DNA from: CAXSBR01 sp964252015
Lineage (GTDB): Bacteria; Actinomycetota; Actinomycetes; Mycobacteriales; Jatrophihabitantaceae
DNA: 64,000 nt
Direction: 5' to 3'
Assembly (NCBI GenBank): GCA_964252015.1
Contig: CAXULW010000018.1
Coordinates: 1 to 64,000 of the forward strand
The position numbers and the translations under genes are program-made. The stretch's first letter is position 1; the number at the start of each line of letters is the position of its first letter. The notes under the pieces are model-generated. The model was not told the origin of the DNA. It made no database searches and saw only the letters and a list, made by a program, of their open reading frames with translations. Below are positions 25,133 through 33,133 of this stretch, piece by piece.

Positions 25133-26419
25133 TCAGCGCAGGGCGACCGTGACGTCTCCCCGGGTGAGGTCGACGTCGTTGAGGAGACGGGACGGGATAC
25201 GGAAGACACGCCCGGGTGACGCGGGCCAGGGCAGCCTGCGGTGGGCCACTTCTCGTCCGTCCTGACGGATGCTGACGTGGGGCCGGCGGACGAGGTGTTC
25301 GGTCCACAGCAGCAGCCGGTGCCGGGCGGGCGCCGGATCACCGGCGCGGAGCAGGTTCGGTGCGATCCAGGTGAACGGCGCGTCGGCCAGAATGCGGACC
25401 GTTCGCTCCTGGCGGCGGACGCCGGCGAGGTAGGCGGTGACCTGGGCAGCGACGTGGCGTCCGTCGAGGGCGGCGATGTCGGCGGTGTCGACCGGATGGA
25501 TGACGTTGCCGGCCGCAAAAATTGCGTCTCGGCTGGTGCGCAGGGCGGCGTCGACGCTCGGGCCGAGGGTGTGGGGGTCGAGGTCGATGCCGGCCAGGCG
25601 GGCCAGTTCGTGGTCGGGGATCCAGTCGCCGGTGAACACGACGGTGTCACAGTCGACGGTGCGGCGTTGGCCGGTGTCGATGTCTTCGATCTCGACGGCG
25701 TGCAGTCGGCCCGTCCCGATGACGCGAACGACACGCGTGCGGGTGGCCACCGGGACCCGCAAGGCCACCTTTCCGGCGACGTTGAAGGCGGCGTACGACT
25801 CCGGCGAAGGCTGCTCGGTCGTCATGAGCACGGTGCGGGCACCGGCCTCACGCAGGGTGACCACCGCCGACCAGCTGACCAGTTCGGCGCCGACGACGAC
25901 GGCGCGGGCGCCGGGAGCACTGTGGTGCAGGTGGACCAGGTTCTGCAACTGGCCGGTGGTGTAGACACCGTGGGGCCGGTCGCCCGGGATGCGCCGCGCT
26001 GACCGGGGACGTTCGCGAGCGCCAGTGGCCAGGACCGTGGCGCGGGGTTGGATGTGGAGCAGCCCCTGGGGCGTGGTAACGGCGGCCGCGCCATCTGCCG
26101 TCCACCCGGTCACCATGGCCTCGGTGCGGATGGTCGCGCCGGCTGCGGTGGCGGTGTCGACGAGGCGACGGGCGTAGGCGGGGCCGCTCATGAACCGTTT
26201 CAGGTCGCGGATGCCGTAGCCGGGGTGGTCGCTGTGGCGGGGGATGCCGCCGGCGTTCTGCTCCCGGTCGACGACGAGGACCTCACCACGGATCGTGCGG
26301 GCCAGGGCGGTGGCCGCGGTCAGGCCGGCCGGGCCGCCACCGATGATCAGCACGTCCGGCCGCAGCGTTGCCGCGGCCGGCTGGTCGGCGCTGTCCCCGC
26401 CCAAGGACGGCGCGGTCAT
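25133..26419 (-). CDS. NAD(P)/FAD-dependent oxidoreductase
   Basis: This 428-residue flavoprotein has an FAD Rossmann motif near residue 25 (VLIIGGGPAGLTAATALA), the ATGARERPRSAR loop near 135, an NAD site (AVVVGAELVSWSAV) and a second FAD motif (AIFAAGNVIHPVDTADIAAL). A beta-rich tail follows (LLLWTEHLVRRPHVSIR). Its ATG overlaps the stop of the preceding oxidoreductase by four bases. Thermotoga and clostridial glycerol-3-phosphate oxidation systems pair a GlpA-like protein with a similar NADH-oxidase-like flavoprotein, so the two may form one complex. That pairing is inference. Confidence 0.87.
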   Translation of the reverse strand: MTAPSLGGDSADQPAAATLRPDVLIIGGGPAGLTAATALARTIRGEVLVVDREQNAGGIPRHSDHPGYGIRDLKRFMSGPAYARRLVDTATAAGATIRTEAMVTGWTADGAAAVTTPQGLLHIQPRATVLATGARERPRSARRIPGDRPHGVYTTGQLQNLVHLHHSAPGARAVVVGAELVSWSAVVTLREAGARTVLMTTEQPSPESYAAFNVAGKVALRVPVATRTRVVRVIGTGRLHAVEIEDIDTGQRRTVDCDTVVFTGDWIPDHELARLAGIDLDPHTLGPSVDAALRTSRDAIFAAGNVIHPVDTADIAALDGRHVAAQVTAYLAGVRRQERTVRILADAPFTWIAPNLLRAGDPAPARHRLLLWTEHLVRRPHVSIRQDGREVAHRRLPWPASPGRVFRIPSRLLNDVDLTRGDVTVALR

Positions 26420-27843
26420 CCGGACGCCTCGCTCAGGTCGGTGTCGGCATGGTCGCGGCGTTCGAGGAGGGCGGTGACCTCAGCGCCGCAAAAGAAGCCC
26501 TGGCAGCGACCGTTCATGACCCGGGTGCGCCGGCGTAACCCTTCGAGTCCGCCCGGGGGTATGGGCGAGGTGAAAGTGTCACGGATCTCGCCGGCGGTGA
26601 CGCGTTCGCAGAAGCAGACGATGCGGCCGTAGGCGGGGTCGGCCGCGATGCGCGGGGCGTCCTGATAGGGCCGCAGGAACGCTTCCCCGATGTTCGGCAT
26701 GACCGGGGTGGCGGGGAGTTCGGATCTGGGCGTGAGGACGAACCCGGTGGCTTTGAGGACACCGATGACGTGCTCGGCGACGGCCATGGCCGAGGTGAGG
26801 CCGGTCGAGCGAATACCGCCGACCAGGAGGTAACGCTGGCCCGGGTCGGCTTCGATGATGTAGTCACCGGTGTCAACCGCGGCGCGCAGACCTGCGTAGC
26901 TGGCCGTCACTTCTTCCTGCAGCAGGCGGGGCATGAGTTTCTCGCCCTTGCTCAGCAGGAACTCGAAGCCTTTTTCCGACGTTGCGGTTGCGGTTCGGTC
27001 GGTGAGGTCTTCCGCGGTGGGACCGAGCATGACGTTGCCGTAGATGGTCGGGCTGACTAGAACGCCCTTGCCCAGCTTGGACGGCACGGGCAGCACGATC
27101 TTGTCGACCAGGGGCCGGGCGAGTTTGTCGAACACGAACAGTTCCCCGCGGCGCGGGGTGACGGTGAAACGGTCGTAGCCGTACATGGTGTCGATGAGGT
27201 CGCAGCCCAGCCCGGCGGCATTGATCACGTACCGGGCGCGGACGTCGCCGCCGCTTGTGTGCAGCACCGTGACGCCGTCCTCGGCGCTCAGGTCGACGGA
27301 GGTGACTCTGCGGCGGAACAGCAGTTCGGCGCCGCGCAGCCGGGCCTCGGTGGCCAGGGCCAGGGTCGCGGTCCAGGTGCACGTGATGGATTCGTCGGGC
27401 ACGGTCAGGCCGCCGAGGGCGCCGGGCCCGAGGGCGGGGACCTGGCGGTAAACCTCATCGGCGTCCACGATCTTGCACTCGTCATAGCCGTTCTTGACCG
27501 CTTTGTCTGCCAGGGATGGCAGTACGTCGAGCTCGTCCTGCGTCCAGGCTACGAGCAGGGCACCGGTGGGCTCGACCGGGATGCCGGTGACCTTGGCGTA
27601 GGCGGAGAGTAGTTCGTGCCCGCGGTGCACGAGGCGCGATTCGAGGGTGCCGGGGGTGGCGTCGAAGCCGGTGTGCAGGATAGCGGTGTTGGCTTTGCTG
27701 GTGCCGTCGCCGACGTCGTCGCGGGCCTCGACGATGGCCACCCGCAGGTCGTAGGCCAGCAGATCCCGGGCGATCGCGGCGCCGACGATGCCGCCCCCGA
27801 TGACGGTGACGTCATACACCGGCAGTGTGGTGGGAACGGTCAT
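26416..27843 (-). CDS. GlpA-like FAD-dependent oxidoreductase with BFD [2Fe-2S] tail
   Basis: This 475-residue enzyme starts with an FAD motif (VTVIGGGIVGAAIARDL), followed by TSKANTAILHTGFDA and a DAO-type substrate domain ending LLVGGIRSTGLTSAMAVAEH. The last 90 residues form a BFD-like [2Fe-2S] domain with Cys in CFCERV and CQGFFCG. This architecture is that of anaerobic-type glycerol-3-phosphate dehydrogenase (GlpA) and its relatives. ATG at 27843 overlaps the FGGY kinase stop, so a polyol-phosphate made by the kinase is probably its substrate. Confidence 0.88.
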   Translation of the reverse strand: MTVPTTLPVYDVTVIGGGIVGAAIARDLLAYDLRVAIVEARDDVGDGTSKANTAILHTGFDATPGTLESRLVHRGHELLSAYAKVTGIPVEPTGALLVAWTQDELDVLPSLADKAVKNGYDECKIVDADEVYRQVPALGPGALGGLTVPDESITCTWTATLALATEARLRGAELLFRRRVTSVDLSAEDGVTVLHTSGGDVRARYVINAAGLGCDLIDTMYGYDRFTVTPRRGELFVFDKLARPLVDKIVLPVPSKLGKGVLVSPTIYGNVMLGPTAEDLTDRTATATSEKGFEFLLSKGEKLMPRLLQEEVTASYAGLRAAVDTGDYIIEADPGQRYLLVGGIRSTGLTSAMAVAEHVIGVLKATGFVLTPRSELPATPVMPNIGEAFLRPYQDAPRIAADPAYGRIVCFCERVTAGEIRDTFTSPIPPGGLEGLRRRTRVMNGRCQGFFCGAEVTALLERRDHADTDLSEASG

Positions 27844-29279
27844 CGGTGGGTCTCCTCGGGTATGGACGCGGCGACGGCGCGGCGCCAGCGGTGCATGAAG
27901 TCCGACGTCTGGTCCAGTGACCAATTCGGCTCGTAGGTGTGGGATGGTGCCCACTCGGGAATAGCGTCCGCGAGGCCCAGTCGGGGGGTCACGGCGAGCC
28001 GGCCCATCGCGGCCGCGCCGAGGGCGGTGGCGTGCGGGGACGGGTACACGTCGATGGGGATCTGCAGCAGGTCGGCGGTGCTCTGCATCAGCGTGCGGCA
28101 GCGCGTGAGACCCCCGTCGACGCGCAGCCGCTGCAGCGGCATCCCCAGGTCGGTCGCGATCAGCGAGATCAACTCGGCTACTTGCGCGGCGATGCCTTGC
28201 AGGACTGCCAGAATGATGTGTTCGGGCCGGGTGGCCAGCGTCATCCCGGTCAGCGCGGCGGTCGCATCCGATCGCCACCACGGCGCGGCCAGACCGGCCA
28301 GCGCCGGTACGCACAGGGTGCCGTTGCTGTCGGCGGCGGCCAGGCGGTCCAGGTCCTCGGGGGCGTTGATCAGGCCGAGGTCGCGCATCCACCGCACGGC
28401 CGACGCGGCGGTGTAGACCTGTCCGTCCAGGCAGTAGCTGAGCTCGCCTCGGGCCCGCCACGCGACCGAGCTGGTCAGCCCCGCGCGGGAGCGCACCGCG
28501 TTCGCGCCGGTGTGGGCGAGCAGGAACGCCCCGGTCCCGAACGTGCATTTCGCCATTCCCGGCTCGACGCATCCTTCGGCCAGCAGGGCGGCCTGCTGGT
28601 CGACGACGAGCCCGGCGACCGCGATGTCGGCGCCGAACGCGGCCGTGGTGCCGACGGTGGTGTCGCAGTCGACGATCGTCGGTAGCGGTTCGTCGGTCCA
28701 GCTGAACAGCTCGAGCAGGTCGGGGTTCCAGTCGGCGGTGTCCAGGCTGGTGAGCAGGGACCGGCTCGCGGTCGAGGCGTCGGTGACGAATTCACCGCAC
28801 AGGTGGTGAATGAGCCAGGTGTCGGTCGTGGTGACGACACCGTCGCGGGTGACGTTGCGGCGGAGCCAGGCCATCTTCGGGGCGGAGAAGTAGGGGTCGA
28901 GGACGAGCCCGGTCCGCTGGGCGACCCAGTCGGTGGCGTCGGTCATGGCGGCGGTGACGGTTTCGGCGCGCCGGTCCTGCCAGACGATGGCTTGGGAAAG
29001 TGACTGGCCGGTGGCGCGGTCCCACGCGAGGACGGTTTCTCCCTGGTTGGCCAGCGATACGGCGCCGACGGGTCGACCGGCGTCCGCGATGGCGCGGCGC
29101 CCGGCGGTGAGTACCGAGTTCAGCAACTCCTCGGGGTTCTGCTCCACTCCGCCGCCGGGCAGGTAGGTAGGTCGCACGACCTCCTCGGCCACGCCGACGA
29201 CGCCGTCGACCGGGTCGAGCACGATCGCTTTCGTGCCCGAGGTGCCTTGGTCGATGGCCAGGATCGCTTGCGCGCTCAC
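27840..29279 (-). CDS. FGGY-family carbohydrate/polyol kinase (glycerol-kinase-like)
   Basis: This 479-residue kinase has the two actin-like domains of the FGGY family: phosphate-1 motif AIDQGTSGTKAIVLD, AIVWQDRRAE near residue 90, TFGTGAFLLAHTG near 245, and the C-terminal signature with RVDGGLTRCRTLMQSTADLLQ. It resembles glycerol kinase but has GTSGTKA where typical GlpK has GTTSTRA, so another polyol or ketose is possible. GTG at 29279 overlaps the permease stop by four bases. It acts between uptake and the GlpA-like oxidation step. Confidence 0.87.
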   Translation of the reverse strand: MSAQAILAIDQGTSGTKAIVLDPVDGVVGVAEEVVRPTYLPGGGVEQNPEELLNSVLTAGRRAIADAGRPVGAVSLANQGETVLAWDRATGQSLSQAIVWQDRRAETVTAAMTDATDWVAQRTGLVLDPYFSAPKMAWLRRNVTRDGVVTTTDTWLIHHLCGEFVTDASTASRSLLTSLDTADWNPDLLELFSWTDEPLPTIVDCDTTVGTTAAFGADIAVAGLVVDQQAALLAEGCVEPGMAKCTFGTGAFLLAHTGANAVRSRAGLTSSVAWRARGELSYCLDGQVYTAASAVRWMRDLGLINAPEDLDRLAAADSNGTLCVPALAGLAAPWWRSDATAALTGMTLATRPEHIILAVLQGIAAQVAELISLIATDLGMPLQRLRVDGGLTRCRTLMQSTADLLQIPIDVYPSPHATALGAAAMGRLAVTPRLGLADAIPEWAPSHTYEPNWSLDQTSDFMHRWRRAVAASIPEETHR

Positions 29280-30802
29280 GACAAGGGCCCGGTCGATGCG
29301 TCAACCGCGGAAACGTCGGCGTCGATGGAACGCATGCTCGGCATCGCCAATCCAGCCCGCCCGCGGCGGGCGATCAGGTACCCCAGGTACACCAGCCCGG
29401 CCACGGTCATGACCACGGCGTAGATCCACGGATCCCGGAACGAGGAGTCCCGGAATATCGACAGCTCGAACAGCAGCCACACCAAGGACAGCACCAGCAC
29501 CGGCGTCTCCCACCGTTTGAGGTCGAAGCCGGTGGCGGCGGGCAGGGCGTGACGCTTGACCGCGAACATGATCACAGTCGCGAGGTAGATGACGGCCGGC
29601 AACAGGCTGGCCGCGGAGAACAGGATCGTCAGCGCATCGCTCTGCCGGGCGAACACGGCGAGCACCACCTCGGTGACGATGACGATGAAGAAGGTGGCGT
29701 TACGCGGCGTGCGCGTGGCCGGCGAAACCACGTGCAGGGCCTGCCAGCCCGGGAAGCGCTGGTCGCGCGACATGGCCCATGTCAGCCGCACGCCGGTCAT
29801 GACGATGACCAGGCCGCACGCGAAGATCGAAATCATCACCAGCACGAGCAGGATGTCGCCGGTGACGGTGCCCAGGACGTGTTTGATCACGTCGGCGATT
29901 GGTGTCCCCGACTTGGCGAGTTCGGTCGGGTCGCCGGCGGCAAGGGTGACAGCCAGCAGGAACAGGAAGCCGAGGACGCCGGACGCGAGGACGGCCTGGG
30001 CCATCGCGCGGGGCACGACGTGTTCGGGGTTCTTGGTCTCCTCGGCCAGGTTGGCCGCGGATTCGAAGCCGACGATGGTGAACGCGCCAAGCAGGCTGCC
30101 CAACAGCCACGGCCCGACCTGCGTCAGCCCGCCGACGCTCCAGTAGCCCGCCGAAGGAACCGCGCCCTTGCTGAACAGGTTGTGCAGGCTCACGTCCCGC
30201 GCGAATACGCCGACGATGAGCAGCAGCACGACCAGCGCGAGCATGCCAAGCAATTCGGCGGTGACGGCGAAGTTGTTGATGCGCTCGGACCAGGCAGTCG
30301 AGTAGGCGACGAGCAGGCCCTGGACGAGGATGATCACCGCCGTGATGACCCAGGAGGTGTTCGCCGAGCCGGTGTAGTGGAACAACGAGGGCGCGACCGT
30401 CGAAGCGATCGTGTAGTCCACGGCGACGGCGACTATGACCAGGAACGTGAACGACACCCAGCCGATGATCCATCCGAGGACAGGGTTCGCGACGCGTGAC
30501 ATCCACTGGTAGGAGTAACCGGTGACCGGGATGCGGCTGGCCAACGAGCCGTAGATCAGGGCGACGGCGAGCTGGCCGACGACACTGATCGGCCAGGTCC
30601 AGATGCCCAGCGGCCCGGAGGAATTGAGAACCGAGCCGTAGGTCGTGAACAGGCCGGTGGCGATGGAGACGAACGCGAAGGCGACGGCGAAGGAGGCGAA
30701 TCTCCCGGTGCCGCGTTCGAGTTCTTCCGCGTAGCCGAACTCGGCGACGTGGTCGACGGGGGCATCGGGGGATGCGTGGGGTGGTGTGGAAGCCTGCGTC
30801 AT
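29276..30802 (-). CDS. APC-superfamily permease
   Basis: This 508-residue membrane protein has about 12 helices. The GRFASFAVAFAFVSIATGLF segment, GIWTWPISVVG, GYSYQWMSRVANPVLGWIIG and AANLAEETKNPEHVVPRAM align closely with the permease at 22038-23516. APC proteins carry amino acids, amines and related cations, so its place ahead of a polyol-type kinase is unusual and suggests an amine- or nitrogen-bearing substrate. It is the first structural gene of the operon under the DeoR protein just upstream. Confidence 0.9.
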   Translation of the reverse strand: MTQASTPPHASPDAPVDHVAEFGYAEELERGTGRFASFAVAFAFVSIATGLFTTYGSVLNSSGPLGIWTWPISVVGQLAVALIYGSLASRIPVTGYSYQWMSRVANPVLGWIIGWVSFTFLVIVAVAVDYTIASTVAPSLFHYTGSANTSWVITAVIILVQGLLVAYSTAWSERINNFAVTAELLGMLALVVLLLIVGVFARDVSLHNLFSKGAVPSAGYWSVGGLTQVGPWLLGSLLGAFTIVGFESAANLAEETKNPEHVVPRAMAQAVLASGVLGFLFLLAVTLAAGDPTELAKSGTPIADVIKHVLGTVTGDILLVLVMISIFACGLVIVMTGVRLTWAMSRDQRFPGWQALHVVSPATRTPRNATFFIVIVTEVVLAVFARQSDALTILFSAASLLPAVIYLATVIMFAVKRHALPAATGFDLKRWETPVLVLSLVWLLFELSIFRDSSFRDPWIYAVVMTVAGLVYLGYLIARRGRAGLAMPSMRSIDADVSAVDASTGPLS

Positions 30803-30840
30803 CGGGTTGAATGTCCTTGCTCGCGAAGTGGGGGCGGGTC

Positions 30841-31674
30841 TCAGCTCGGGCGACGTTGCTGCGTCCCCCTGACCGTTGACTTCTCCGGGGCGGGGATCGG
30901 ACGCCCCGTCGCTGCGGTGTGGATCTCGACGCCGGCCTGGGTGGCGGCACGCAGCAGCGCTGCCGGCGGCTGCCGGTCGGTGATCACCGCGGTCAACTCG
31001 TCCAGGCCGCAGACGCGATGCGGGGCGACCCGGGCGAACTTGCTGGAGTCCGCCAGCACATAGGACTGCACCGAGTGGGCGATAATGACCCGCCGGGTGG
31101 CGACTTCATCGAAATGAAAATCGGTCAGGCCCGCGTCCGCGTCGATACCTCCGGAGCCGAGGAACGCGACGTCAGCACGCAGGTCGGCGAAGAACCCCAC
31201 CGTCAGGGCGCCGGATACCGCGAGGTCGCCGCGCCGGACCCGTCCGCCCGGAATGAGCACGTCGACGTTCGGCCTGGTCGCCAGCTCGGCTGCGACCAGT
31301 AACGAGCAGGTGGCCACGGTGCCGGTAAAGGAGTCCGATAAGGCACGCGCCACTTGAACGGCGGTGGTTCCGACGTCGAGAACGATCGTCTGTCCGGACT
31401 GCACCAGGCCACCGGCGATCCCGGCAATGGCCGACTTCGCGTTCGCGTCCAGAGTTGCGCGATCCTCGAACGCCGGTTCCGTCCCGACGTGCACCGACCG
31501 GGCCGCGGCACCGCCGTGCACACGACGCAGATGACCCTGATTGCCGAGCTGCACCAGATCGCGACGCACCGTCTCCGCCGACACCTCCAGAGCACGGGCA
31601 AGGTCCTCGGTACTGATCACACGACGCGCTTCGACCACATCGCGGATCCTGGCGTGCCGTTCTACCACCAACAT
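30841..31674 (-). CDS. DeoR-family sugar-type regulator
   Basis: This 277-residue regulator has a DeoR helix-turn-helix near residues 17-55 (ISTEDLARALEVSAETVRRDLVQL, with GHLRRVHGGAA closing the domain) and a C-terminal phosphosugar-sensing domain (TIVLDVGTTAVQVARAL, FLGSGGIDADAGLTDF, YVLADSSKF). DeoR proteins usually repress sugar or polyol operons and respond to phosphorylated intermediates. ATG at 31674 puts the helix-turn-helix at the N-terminus. It lies 38 bases before the permease start, in the same direction, so it is probably part of the operon it controls. Confidence 0.9.
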   Translation of the reverse strand: MLVVERHARIRDVVEARRVISTEDLARALEVSAETVRRDLVQLGNQGHLRRVHGGAAARSVHVGTEPAFEDRATLDANAKSAIAGIAGGLVQSGQTIVLDVGTTAVQVARALSDSFTGTVATCSLLVAAELATRPNVDVLIPGGRVRRGDLAVSGALTVGFFADLRADVAFLGSGGIDADAGLTDFHFDEVATRRVIIAHSVQSYVLADSSKFARVAPHRVCGLDELTAVITDRQPPAALLRAATQAGVEIHTAATGRPIPAPEKSTVRGTQQRRPS

Positions 31675-31682
31675 GGTTGACC

Positions 31683-31732
31683 GATCTCGTGGACTGGTTA
31701 CCAATCTTGTGGAAAGTATTGGATAGTTGTGG
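31683..31732 (-). promoter_or_regulatory. Three 10-bp direct repeats 20 bp apart upstream of the DeoR gene
   Basis: GATCTCGTGG (31683), AATCTTGTGG (31703) and ATAGTTGTGG (31723) recur at exactly 20-base intervals, about two helical turns, just upstream of the DeoR start at 31674 in an AT-rich patch. Multimeric DeoR proteins commonly bind such spaced direct repeats, so this is a strong operator candidate. Confidence 0.6.
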
Positions 31733-32058
31733 TGAGAAGTCAAGAGGGCTGGCCTCGACGGTTCAGCAGGTTTCTCAAACCCGCGCCGCAGGCCCGCGGC
31801 AGCAATGCCCCGTCGGCCGTCGCTCTCCACACCGGCCCGGCAGAATCGACGATCATTCCGTCCGGGTGGCAACGGGCGGGACGTGCCAAGCTGAGTTGCG
31901 GAGCGGGCGCAGTAGTGAATCTAAGCCTGTCCGTGACGACGTGCCGTGTGTCGCAAGGAGATCATCCCGTGGCGGGACGCCGAACTTGAGCGTCGCTGGA
32001 TCTCGCGAATGCGCAAGATACGGTCCTACGGTCGGATGCGGATGGCAGAGTGCGGCGT
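31733..32058. other. Intergenic stretch between DeoR and DinB-like genes
   Basis: About 326 bases with no recognisable gene. It must hold the promoters of both divergent genes; beyond the direct repeats listed separately no clear element is seen. Confidence 0.4.
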
Positions 32059-32640
32059 ATGACCGATCACCCCGCGCAGGGCACGGCCCGGCCTGAGTCC
32101 GGCCTGACCGACGGCGACTTTTCACCCATGTGGGCCGACGACGACCGCCCGCGCATCCCACGGGTTGCCGCCGAGCGTGACGCGCTCACCGCGTACCTGG
32201 AGTACTACCGGGGCACGGTCGAACTGAAGTGCCGCGGCCTGACCGAGGAGAACGCCCGGACCCGATCCATGCCGCCGTCCGCACTGTCTCCCCATGGCCT
32301 GGTCCGACACCTTGCCGGCGTGGAGCGCTGGTGGTTTCAGCAGAACTTCGAGCGCCGCGACGTGCCGTTCCTCTTCATCACCGCAGATAACCCCGATCTC
32401 GACTTCGACCCGCCCTGGGACGCCGACTTCGTAGCCGACCTGGACGCGTGGCGCGCGGAGTGTGCGGTCTCCCGCGAGATCGTTGCGGTTCACGATCTCG
32501 ACGACACAGCGCGGCCCTTGGATTGGGACGAGGAAGTCGATCTGCGCTGGCTGATGCTCCGGATAATTACCGAGTACGCCCAGCATTGTGGGCACCTCGA
32601 CCTGCTTCGTGAGGGAATCGACGGCAGGACCGGCGGATGA
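32059..32640 (+). CDS. DinB-family protein (DUF664, mycothiol-transferase-like)
   Basis: This 193-residue four-helix protein has the DUF664 layout common in mycothiol-making actinomycetes: AAERDALTAYLEYYRGTVELK, LSPHGLVRHLAGVERWWFQQ with a metal-ligand His, and a closing EYAQHCGHLDLLREGIDG with two more His. These three His residues should hold a divalent metal. The family transfers mycothiol to, or uses it to detoxify, electrophiles. ATG at 32059 is the only sensible start. It appears to be a single-gene unit. Confidence 0.85.
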   Translation: MTDHPAQGTARPESGLTDGDFSPMWADDDRPRIPRVAAERDALTAYLEYYRGTVELKCRGLTEENARTRSMPPSALSPHGLVRHLAGVERWWFQQNFERRDVPFLFITADNPDLDFDPPWDADFVADLDAWRAECAVSREIVAVHDLDDTARPLDWDEEVDLRWLMLRIITEYAQHCGHLDLLREGIDGRTGG

Positions 32641-33133
32641 GCCCGATCGGACAAGCAAACGTTCACATAATAGCTGCGCCCAGCCTTCATCAACACGATT
32701 CCGCGGCACCTCGGGCACGTCGAGGTCCTGCTGTTCGGCGATTGTCAGCCACAGCAGACGGTAGGGCGGTAGGGACAGATGGGTCTACAACGTGCTCGCC
32801 GCCGTGGTCGTCGCGGGCCCGCAACATGACAACCCCTCGCTAGGTCGGGCCGACAGCATGAGATAGGGGCCCCCGCTAGATGCCCTTCGTGACAGCCAGA
32901 GCCGCATCCTCGACAGCTGCGATTCTCCTGCCACACAAGGGCATCTCGGCACTACGGCACGCTCACCCGCGCAAGATCATGGTGCATCCGGGTTTAGCGA
33001 CCGGGCTACGCCGCGCACCGGCTCTCGGCCGACCCCTCACCACGGCGAGTGCCAAGAACCATCCGAACGACTGGCCCGTACGTCGGTGATCAATTACGAT
33101 CTCTCTGCGGGTGAGGCGTGAGAAGAGTTCTGG
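32641..33133. other. Gene-free stretch with a perfect 10-bp inverted repeat
   Basis: About 493 bases without a credible gene. AGATGCCCTT (32878-32887) is repeated in inverted form as AAGGGCATCT (32937-32946), enclosing a 69-base unit. Short peptide-like debris (FINTIPRHLGHVEVLLFG, about 32688-32740) suggests a decayed gene. The GTG of the GGDEF-EAL gene follows a GAGAAGAG stretch at the right end. Confidence 0.45.
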
